Made by a program: the position numbers and the translations under genes
Part shown: positions 1 to 4,815 of the stretch, piece after piece
Position numbering within the stretch: the stretch's first letter is position 1
Layout of the letters: every line of letters begins with the position of its first letter
Notes under the pieces: generated by a model
Database searches by the model: none
The model's input: the letters and a program-made list of their open reading frames with translations, nothing else
What the model was told of the DNA's origin: nothing
Origin: an uncultured Clostridia bacterium
GTDB lineage: Bacteria; Bacillota; Clostridia; Oscillospirales; Acutalibacteraceae
Length of the DNA stretch: 6,295 nucleotides
Assembly: GCA_946186535.1 (NCBI GenBank)
Contig: CAMHNT010000129.1
Location: 1 to 6,295 of the forward strand
Direction of reading: 5' to 3'

Positions 1-72
1 GCAGACTGATTGGATTGTGCTGCAAATGCCCTTGGGGTACCGTCAGGCGGTCTTTGTGCGGTGTTGCCTTAA
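1..72 (+). repeat. Right-hand end of a TIR element (copy 1, truncated by the window edge)
   Basis: These 72 bases are identical, base for base, to the last 72 bases of the complete element at 4564-4799. They end in the same right terminal inverted repeat (52-72), finishing GTTGCCTTAA. The left part lies outside the window. The orientation matches the other two copies. The repeat ends 5 bases before the terminator hairpin of the minus-strand ABC operon, so it lies beyond the 3' end of that operon. Perfect identity over 72 bases suggests recent spread or gene conversion between copies. No coding function is evident. Confidence 0.9.
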
Positions 73-77
73 AACAA

Positions 78-118
78 AAAATCCGTTTTCCCACAAATTT
101 CCGGGGAAAACGGATTTT
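78..118 (-). terminator. Bidirectional Rho-independent terminator of the ABC operon
   Basis: A perfect 15-bp stem pairs 78-92 with 104-118 around an 11-base loop (93-103). Read on the minus strand, the stem is followed by a T-rich run (TTTTTTGTTTT) and lies 22 bases past the permease stop codon, so it should end the ABC operon transcript. Read on the plus strand it is also followed by a T-rich run (TTTTATTTTTTTG), so it could stop transcripts entering from the left, including any that cross the repeat at 1-72. Confidence 0.9.
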
Positions 119-140
119 ATTTTTTTGTTAAAATTTTCAA

Positions 141-968
141 TCAATCCAAAAGAAAATCTATTTTTTCATATCTCGCACAGCTGATAACAAGACTCACCAG
201 CGTAATAAGAACTCCTGCCGCAATTCCGACAAAGAACATTCTGCTTCCGCCGGAGACAATTGCATAAACACTTACGTATGTGTAAGGTGAAAGGAATGTC
301 AGAATTTTAAGTGCCGGTGACAGCGAACCGATCAGTCCGAACAGAACCGTAATCGTCACGACAACAGCCGAAATCGAAGAGGATTGAGAACTGCTGTTCA
401 TAAAAGTAGACAGAAGGAACGAAACCGAAAGATAAATCAGCTCAATAAGAAGGAAAGCGGCAACCGCCAATAATATCTTTCCCAGATAAGACATTTTATT
501 GTTGGAATAAAGTACCCCGAGAGAGATAATCAGGACAACGAGATTGTAAAATACAAGTATAACAAACTGGGCAACAAAACTCGTTAGAACCGTGCATACT
601 CTCGTCACCGGAAGCGAATAAATAAAAGTAATATCATTGTCGCCTCGGCTCGAAGCATTCGCCGACGCTCCGAGATAACTCGCATAGACGCAACCGACTA
701 TCAGCATAATCTGCATGCATACTCCGAAGTTCACTCCGAAATCCTTGAAATCCGGAAGATCTCCGTTTTTCGCGTCTCCGGAAACCGTATTCGGAATCGA
801 AGCAAGCATATCGCTTGCAAAATCAGGAAGACCCGCACTCAGAAGATTCGAGAACATTACAATAATAAGAATGAACAGACAGAGTGAAACAAGCGACCAG
901 ACGATAAAATTCTTTGTTCTGAGTCTGAGATCGTATCCGAGAAGAGAAAATGAGAAGTATCCGTTCAT
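141..968 (-). CDS. ABC-2-type transporter permease
   Basis: This 275-residue integral membrane protein is the likely channel subunit for the ATPase encoded just upstream. Six hydrophobic segments are visible, at about residues 21-43, 82-104, 127-153, 162-189, 199-217 and 243-264. That count and the length fit ABC-2 family permeases. The stretch after the second segment (SRGDNDITFIYSLPVTR, about 107-123) matches the family's conserved cytoplasmic region, usually an acidic residue, then a short hydrophobic run, then S-x-P-[IV]-[ST]-R, before the third segment. The extracytoplasmic loop between segments 1 and 2 is only about 40 residues, so no large sensor domain is present. The ATG overlaps the stop codon of the ATPase gene by one base (TAATG), which implies translational coupling and equal dosage. 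The substrate cannot be read from the sequence; lipids, peptides and drugs are all possible for this family. Confidence 0.85.
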   Translation of the reverse strand: MNGYFSFSLLGYDLRLRTKNFIVWSLVSLCLFILIIVMFSNLLSAGLPDFASDMLASIPNTVSGDAKNGDLPDFKDFGVNFGVCMQIMLIVGCVYASYLGASANASSRGDNDITFIYSLPVTRVCTVLTSFVAQFVILVFYNLVVLIISLGVLYSNNKMSYLGKILLAVAAFLLIELIYLSVSFLLSTFMNSSSQSSSISAVVVTITVLFGLIGSLSPALKILTFLSPYTYVSVYAIVSGGSRMFFVGIAAGVLITLVSLVISCARYEKIDFLLD

Positions 969-1873
969 TATTCGTCACCTCCGTTTTCCTGTTCAAGCTT
1001 CTTTTCATAGTATCTTACCAGTGCGTCACCGAGCGACGGCAGCGTGATCTGAAGATCGTCGAGACTGTAGTGAGTCAGAGCTTCAATGAGATCATTGATG
1101 TCCTTTTTGTAGAGGAAGGAAATGTATCCGTTGTCCTCGGTGATTTCAGTGATTCTGAAAAGCGTGTAGAGCGCCGAAAGATCGTCGTCTGTTTTTACGC
1201 TGACCCTTCTCGTATCACTCTGCATGAGAACGTTTTTCTCCGAAATCTCAAGAAGAGAGCCCTTCCTCATGATCGCAATTCTGGAACAGATCTGCTGAAG
1301 AAGATCAATATCTCTGTCGGAAACAACGACCGTAACGCCCTCTTTGTTGAGATCAAGGAGATAATGAGCAAGCTTGTTCTTCGTATCGCTGTCCAAAGCC
1401 ACAAACGCATTATCCATAATCACAAGCTGAGGATTTCCCATCAGAGCAATTACGATTGCGATTTTCTTTCTGCACGAAAGAGGAAGGCTTCCGACTCTCT
1501 TGTTCTTGTCAACATTGAAATGCTTACAGAGAGAAATAACCTCCTCATTGTCGGTAACTCCCTTTATTTTTGCGGCAGTCTTTACCACGTCGATGGCCTT
1601 CATCGTTTCACAGTACGTCGGGTTGGAAGGCATAAAACCGATTTTTTTCTTTCGGTCGACCGAAAGTGCCGTTGACTTTTGACCCATAACGGTTATGGTT
1701 CCGCTGGTCGGTCTTATGAAATCCATGATAAGATTCACTATCGTGCTTTTGCCGCTCTTTTTCGGGCCTGCAATTCCGAAAAAATCGCCCTTGTTTACGA
1801 CAAAGGTTGTATTGCCCAAGGCAGGACGCTTCGTATAATATTTAGAAACCTTGTCAATGGTTATGATAGCCAC
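968..1873 (-). CDS. ABC transporter ATP-binding protein with degenerate catalytic motifs
   Basis: This 301-residue protein has a nucleotide-binding domain (about 1-215) followed by a roughly 80-residue C-terminal domain of the type found on ABC-2 exporters, ending in the familiar PSL-x-D-x(4)-YYE pattern (about 279-290). Walker A is intact (GPKKSGKST, 36-44) and the D-loop aspartate is present (ALD, 159-161). Other motifs are unusual. The signature LSGGQ is LSCRK (132-136). Walker B is LVIMD (150-154) followed by Asn155 where the catalytic glutamate normally sits. The H-loop position reads SDRD (185-188) with no histidine. The Q-loop region (MPSNP, 81-85) has no Gln or Glu. ATP binding is therefore plausible, but efficient hydrolysis is doubtful. 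The GTG start is chosen because of a well-placed ribosome binding site and because MAIITIDKVSKYY is a normal start for the family. The gene is co-transcribed and overlaps with the permease gene. Confidence 0.88.
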   Translation of the reverse strand: MAIITIDKVSKYYTKRPALGNTTFVVNKGDFFGIAGPKKSGKSTIVNLIMDFIRPTSGTITVMGQKSTALSVDRKKKIGFMPSNPTYCETMKAIDVVKTAAKIKGVTDNEEVISLCKHFNVDKNKRVGSLPLSCRKKIAIVIALMGNPQLVIMDNAFVALDSDTKNKLAHYLLDLNKEGVTVVVSDRDIDLLQQICSRIAIMRKGSLLEISEKNVLMQSDTRRVSVKTDDDLSALYTLFRITEITEDNGYISFLYKKDINDLIEALTHYSLDDLQITLPSLGDALVRYYEKKLEQENGGDE

Positions 1874-1881
1874 TTGAAACT

Positions 1882-1889
1882 CTCCTTTT
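1882..1889 (-). promoter_or_regulatory. Ribosome binding site for the GTG-started ABC ATPase
   Basis: On the minus strand this reads AAAAGGAG and lies 8 bases upstream of the GTG at 1873. It decides the non-ATG start, because there is no suitable in-frame ATG with its own Shine-Dalgarno sequence nearby and the family's N-terminus begins here. Confidence 0.85.
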
Positions 1890-2058
1890 TATACCAAACA
1901 TTTTCAGCAGGACAGAACTTTAAGATCCAAGAAAAAATTTCTTCCGTCAAAGAAAAAACAAAAAAGAATCCTTTATCCTCATTCCGCCCCGCATCAGAAC
2001 ACAAAGAAAACGTTTTTCCTCTGCGAACTGCGCTCAGTATGAATTATCGCTAAAGTAA

Positions 2059-2087
2059 ATTATACTTAATTTTGGTAAATATTTCAA
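2059..2087 (-). promoter_or_regulatory. Sigma-A-type promoter for the ABC operon
   Basis: Read on the minus strand there is a -35 TTGAAA (2087-2082), a 17-base spacer and a perfect -10 TATAAT (2064-2059). Transcription would start near 2052, leaving a leader of about 180 bases before the GTG. The -35 lies inside the inverted repeat at 2074-2099, which suggests repression by a DNA-binding protein. Confidence 0.75.
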
Positions 2088-2099
2088 CACATATTTACC
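2074..2099. promoter_or_regulatory. Candidate operator: 9-bp inverted repeat over the ABC promoter -35
   Basis: GGTAAATAT (2074-2082) and its exact reverse complement ATATTTACC (2091-2099) are separated by 8 bases. The symmetry centre falls on the -35 box of the minus-strand promoter. That geometry fits a dimeric repressor site. It is too AT-rich and lacks a T-tract, so it is unlikely to be a terminator. No regulator gene is in the window, so the binding protein is unknown. Confidence 0.5.
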
Positions 2100-2126
2100 G
2101 AATTTTTAATTTTTTTTAATTCACCG

Positions 2127-2161
2127 ATTTTACCCGTTATTTTAAAAAATCACGGTAAAAT
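2127..2161. repeat. Second GGTAAA/TTTACC inverted repeat
   Basis: ATTTTACC (2127-2134) and GGTAAAAT (2154-2161) are exact reverse complements, 19 bases apart. They share the GGTAAA core with the repeat at 2074-2099, in opposite arm order. This may be a second, weaker operator upstream of the ABC promoter. In DNA this AT-rich, chance is a real alternative. Confidence 0.35.
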
Positions 2162-2233
2162 ATATATGTAAAAATGTTAAAACAATTTCAAAAAAATTAC
2201 TATTTTCTATCATATTAGTAAAAATTTAAAAAG

Positions 2234-2249
2234 TTACAAATTTGTAACA
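2234..2249. promoter_or_regulatory. Candidate operator: perfect 16-bp palindrome
   Basis: GTTACAAATTTGTAAC is a gap-free perfect palindrome ending 10 bases before the -35 of the VanW gene promoter. A related half-site, TTTACAAA, recurs at 2260-2267 over the -35 itself. The position fits a regulator of the VanW gene, but no cognate regulator is encoded here. Confidence 0.45.
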
Positions 2250-2259
2250 CCAATGTGCT

Positions 2260-2287
2260 TTACAAAGGTTGAAGAAAAGAGTATTAT
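2260..2287 (+). promoter_or_regulatory. Probable promoter of the VanW-domain gene
   Basis: A -35 TTTACA (2260-2265) and a -10 TATTAT (2282-2287) are separated by 16 bases, each one base from consensus. Start of transcription would be near 2294, giving a leader of about 100 bases. The gene's ribosome binding site AGAGG (2382-2386) sits 7 bases before its ATG. Confidence 0.55.
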
Positions 2288-2393
2288 TATTATGTATCCA
2301 AAACTGTTTTTTATTATTGTAAAGAAAAGGTAATTTGTGGGTTATTGTTTTTGATTTATTGAAATGAAAATTTGATTTTAAAGAGGAAAAGAT

Positions 2394-4373
2394 ATGAACA
2401 ACGACTTGAATAGCGAGGCTGTCGTTGATACAAAAGAATCTTCGACAGTGTCGGAAAAAAAGGAATCTGCCAAGCCCGGCGGATCATCTCAGACTGCGTC
2501 CCAAAAAAGACCTGTTCGTAATTCCGCCGAAAATTCGGAAAAATCCGACGCTCAAACTTTTTCGGAAGCAAAAAAAACTACTTCCCGGAAGACCGGTGAA
2601 AAAACCGGAAAAACGGCTCAGTCTGTTCAGAAAAAAGCCGTAAAAAAAGCGTCTTCCCCTTCTGCGCACGCCTCTTCCTCAGCGAAGAAATCCGCAGAAA
2701 AGTCCGTTCCGTCAAGAACGGTTTCACGGGCGGAATCCGATATTTTATCCGGCAGAAAAAATTCTGGAGTTTCGGGAAAGCCTTCCGAATCCGCAAAGAA
2801 AAAGAAGAGAAATCCTGCGGTAATTGCCGTACCGATAATCGCCGCCGCATTGATTCTTAGCGTGGGTGTCGTAGTTTCTTCCGCAACGCTCGGAATCTTC
2901 GGAGCCGAAAAGCACGAGGCCTTTATTGCAACAAAACAGAGCAACGTTGACCTCAGCAGTCCCGAAGGAAAGTTCCTTGAGGGAATTTCCGTTCAGGGAG
3001 TCGATCTCGGCGGAAAAACGATGACCGAGGCTCAGGAAATGCTCGGAATCGAAGAATCCGAACTGATTCCTGCAATCAATTATACGCTCACCTGTCACGA
3101 TAAAATTGTTTATCTGACGGAGGACGATTTTGATTTTGATTTTGACACCGTCAAGATCCTTAACGAAGCCTTCGAATACAGTCAGTATCTCCGTGAAATT
3201 CTGACCGAAGAGGGCCGCACTTCTCTCAGAGAATCCGAAAAGAAAGACTACACTATCAGCATGACTTTCAACGAGGATTCCGTCAAAGAGGTCTGCAATG
3301 ACGTAGCCAAAAAGGTTGACGTAGAAATGCAGGACGCTCACGTCACGAGTATCGACACATCAAAGGAAGAAGTTTCCGACATGTTCTCCTTTGAAGAAGG
3401 TGTTGTCGGTTACAGCATTGATGTTGAGGATCTCGAAACACAGATAAACACGCTCAGGAACAGCGAACAGTACACCGCCGATATTATCGGTCAGATGGAA
3501 ATTGTTGAACCGAGTGTTGACCTTAAGGATCTGAAGAAAAATTTAGTGCTTATATCCCAGTACAAAACCTACTCGGGAAACACCTGGGCAGGAAACATGA
3601 ATATGAAAGTCGCAATGGAAAGCATGACAGGTTCGATCATAAAGCCGGGTCAGGTCTTCTCCTTCAACGAAAAGACAGGTAACAGCAACCTCACAGAAAA
3701 CGGTTATTATTCCGCAGGCGTTATCGTTAACGGCGCATCCGCAAACGGCGTCGGCGGCGGTATCTGTCAGGCAGCAACAACCATCTACAACGCTGCAATC
3801 CGTTCGGGCATGACAGTTGTTGAACGTGAGCCTCACACATGGCCTTCGGTTTACGTTCCTGTCGGTATCGACTCTGCAATCGATTACGGCAATATCGACA
3901 TGAAGTTCCGCAACGATACCGAGCATGAGATTTATCTCATCTGCTATATGGAAAATGCAACTCTCTATGCTTATATCTACGGATACAGACCGGCTGATTT
4001 TGACGAAATTCTCGTTTCGTCATGGTTCACAGGAAGCTCCGGTTCGGGCTTCGGTGCAGCAGCGTCAAGAAGCTACTACAAGGACGGCGAAATCGTCAAG
4101 ACCGAGGATCTCCCTGAATCGTTCTACAAGAACGGCGGCGGCACAAGCTACGCAATAACCGAACAGCTTTCTGACTATGTATTCCAGAGAGTCTTCACCG
4201 ACAAGCAGATTGCCGATGACGAGAAAAAGGCTCAGGAAGCCGAGAAGAACGGCGGTCTTATTGAAAGTGACGAGGATACGGATTCATCGGAAAATCCTGA
4301 CGACACAGACAGTTCTGACTCATCAGAAAACGATGACGATGACGAAAATGAGGATTCCGTTTCCGAAGATTGA
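2394..4373 (+). CDS. Membrane-anchored VanW-domain cell-envelope protein
   Basis: This 659-residue protein has four visible parts. Residues 1-140 are a low-complexity Ser/Lys/Ala-rich, strongly basic region, predicted cytoplasmic. A single hydrophobic segment follows at about 142-168, after KKKKRN, giving an N-in, C-out anchor. Residues about 195-375 resemble the YoaR-type putative peptidoglycan-binding domain (GVDLGGKT, 202-209). Residues about 386-530 are a clear VanW domain: PGQVFSFNEKTG (418-429), GGGICQAATTIYNAAI (454-469), and EREPHTWPSVYVPVG (477-491). The end (about 620-659) is an Asp/Glu/Ser-rich acidic tail. VanW is named after a gene in vanB-type glycopeptide-resistance clusters, but its biochemical role is unknown. 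Nothing here (no VanH, VanX or ligase genes) links this copy to resistance. A role in the wall or surface is the reasonable inference. I see no clear G5 domain, which often accompanies VanW. The gene stands alone between its own promoter and terminator. Confidence 0.9.
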   Translation: MNNDLNSEAVVDTKESSTVSEKKESAKPGGSSQTASQKRPVRNSAENSEKSDAQTFSEAKKTTSRKTGEKTGKTAQSVQKKAVKKASSPSAHASSSAKKSAEKSVPSRTVSRAESDILSGRKNSGVSGKPSESAKKKKRNPAVIAVPIIAAALILSVGVVVSSATLGIFGAEKHEAFIATKQSNVDLSSPEGKFLEGISVQGVDLGGKTMTEAQEMLGIEESELIPAINYTLTCHDKIVYLTEDDFDFDFDTVKILNEAFEYSQYLREILTEEGRTSLRESEKKDYTISMTFNEDSVKEVCNDVAKKVDVEMQDAHVTSIDTSKEEVSDMFSFEEGVVGYSIDVEDLETQINTLRNSEQYTADIIGQMEIVEPSVDLKDLKKNLVLISQYKTYSGNTWAGNMNMKVAMESMTGSIIKPGQVFSFNEKTGNSNLTENGYYSAGVIVNGASANGVGGGICQAATTIYNAAIRSGMTVVEREPHTWPSVYVPVGIDSAIDYGNIDMKFRNDTEHEIYLICYMENATLYAYIYGYRPADFDEILVSSWFTGSSGSGFGAAASRSYYKDGEIVKTEDLPESFYKNGGGTSYAITEQLSDYVFQRVFTDKQIADDEKKAQEAEKNGGLIESDEDTDSSENPDDTDSSDSSENDDDDENEDSVSED

Positions 4374-4400
4374 TTCTCATTCCGATTAACATGAAATATT

Positions 4401-4437
4401 TATCCCATACTTACTAACTGTAAGTATGGGATATTTT
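4401..4437 (+). terminator. Hairpin terminator after the VanW gene
   Basis: A perfect 14-bp stem pairs 4401-4414 with 4420-4433 around a 5-base loop (TAACT), 27 bases after the VanW gene stop codon. The trailing tract is short (ATTTT), so termination may be incomplete, and some read-through into the glycosyltransferase gene is possible. Confidence 0.75.
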
Positions 4438-4494
4438 AAACATGAAAAACATTAATATTAATAAAAATTTAGCAATATCCAAAAATTTCTATTG

Positions 4495-4500
4495 TATAAT
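4495..4500 (+). promoter_or_regulatory. Probable -10 box for the glycosyltransferase gene
   Basis: A perfect TATAAT preceded by TTG lies 63 bases before the repeat element. The -35 match is weak (TAGCAA at 4470-4475, 19-base spacer). If used, the transcript starts near 4507 and carries the whole 236-base element as its 5' leader, about 310 bases long. A promoter inside the element cannot be excluded, though none with both boxes is obvious. Confidence 0.5.
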
Positions 4501-4610
4501 ATAAGTGTTTAACTGACACCAAATGCAAGTTTTCAGTGAAAAATATAAAAATTACATATACTCTTAAGGCAATACCGCACAAAGATTGTGCTGAATATGC
4601 GCCAGCAATT

Positions 4611-4671
4611 CACCAAGAGGGTAAGCCAACGGCGCAGACCGATTGGTTTGTATTGCAAGTGCCCTTGGGGT
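4611..4671 (+). repeat. Internal direct repeat A of the element
   Basis: This 61-base block is repeated with changes at 4704-4765. The best-conserved part, from GGCGCAGAC to CCCTTGGGGT (4631-4671 against 4725-4765), matches at 36 of 41 positions. The two blocks start 93 bases apart. This suggests the element grew by an internal duplication, or that each block forms an equivalent RNA module. Confidence 0.75.
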
Positions 4672-4703
4672 GCAAGCAGATTTGGTGCAGGGTGCCCGCA
4701 GCA

Positions 4704-4765
4704 CACCAAGAAGTCAAGCCGCAAGGCGCAGACTGATTGGATTGTGCTGCAAATGCCCTTGGGGT
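4704..4765 (+). repeat. Internal direct repeat B of the element
   Basis: Partner of the block at 4611-4671, with one extra base upstream of the GGCGCAGAC core. Most of this block (from 4728) is also present unchanged in copy 1 at 1-38. Confidence 0.75.
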
Positions 4766-4802
4766 ACCGTCAGGCGGTCTTTGTGCGGTGTTGCCTTAAC
4801 AT

Positions 4803-4809
4803 AAAGGAG
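4803..4809 (+). promoter_or_regulatory. Ribosome binding site that fixes the glycosyltransferase start
   Basis: AAAGGAG lies 6 bases before the ATG at 4816 and only 3 bases after the right end of the element. It supports ATG 4816 over the longer in-frame reading that begins inside the element. Confidence 0.85.
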
Positions 4810-4815
4810 ATCAAT

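Larger units (their letters stand above)
1874..2393. other. AT-rich divergent intergenic region
   Basis: This 520-bp gap separates the minus-strand ABC operon from the plus-strand VanW gene. The part next to the ABC gene (1874-2052) is the likely untranslated leader of that operon, about 180 bases long. It has only short weak hairpins, and I recognise no riboswitch or attenuator in it. From about 2055 to 2390 it is very AT-rich and holds the two divergent promoters and three inverted repeats listed separately. Open frames crossing it are short, low-complexity and lack good starts, so I call no gene here. Confidence 0.8.
4564..4799 (+). mobile_element. Complete 236-bp MITE-like terminal-inverted-repeat element (copy 2)
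   Basis: The ends 4564-4584 (TTAAGGCAATACCGCAC...) and 4779-4799 (...GTGCGGTGTTGCCTTAA) are inverted repeats matching at 20 of 21 positions. Both outer edges are TTAA, which could be part of the repeat or a TTAA or TA target duplication (TA would be typical of IS630/Tc1-mariner-type insertion). The element has no transposase and no credible gene of its own, so it would need to be moved in trans. It shares its last 72 bases exactly with positions 1-72, and its first 21 bases with 6244-6264 at all but one position. It contains a nested small hairpin near the left end (GCACAA 4577-4582 with TTGTGC 4586-4591) and an internal direct repeat. The class is inferred from structure; a structured RNA or intergenic repeat family of another kind is possible. 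Confidence 0.75.

Noticed and set aside
950..1675. A 241-codon open frame on the plus strand opposite the ABC ATPase
   Set aside because: It lies antisense to a clearly recognised gene and has no domain match or ribosome binding site.
1874..2052. Riboswitch or attenuator in the long ABC operon leader
   Set aside because: I found only short, weak hairpins and no conserved riboswitch core or terminator-like stem with a T-tract.
1679..2053. Plus-strand open frame running from the ABC gene into the intergenic region
   Set aside because: It is antisense to the ATPase start and leader, has no ribosome binding site, and encodes an unstructured sequence.
3126..3143. Three tandem GATTTT units in the VanW gene
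   Set aside because: They encode DFDFDF in a conserved frame, the unit is a multiple of three, and the run is too short to suggest more than local sequence bias.
2745..3341. A 198-codon open frame on the minus strand opposite the VanW gene
   Set aside because: It is a shadow of the well-supported VanW coding sequence, with no recognisable motif.
2394..4373. Vancomycin-resistance gene call based on the VanW domain
   Set aside because: VanW-domain proteins are widespread in Firmicutes without resistance, and no van ligase, dehydrogenase, dipeptidase or two-component genes are present.
4536..4736. Small open frame across the element
   Set aside because: It is mostly repeat sequence, has no ribosome binding site, and shows no recognisable domain; it reads as a by-product of the element.
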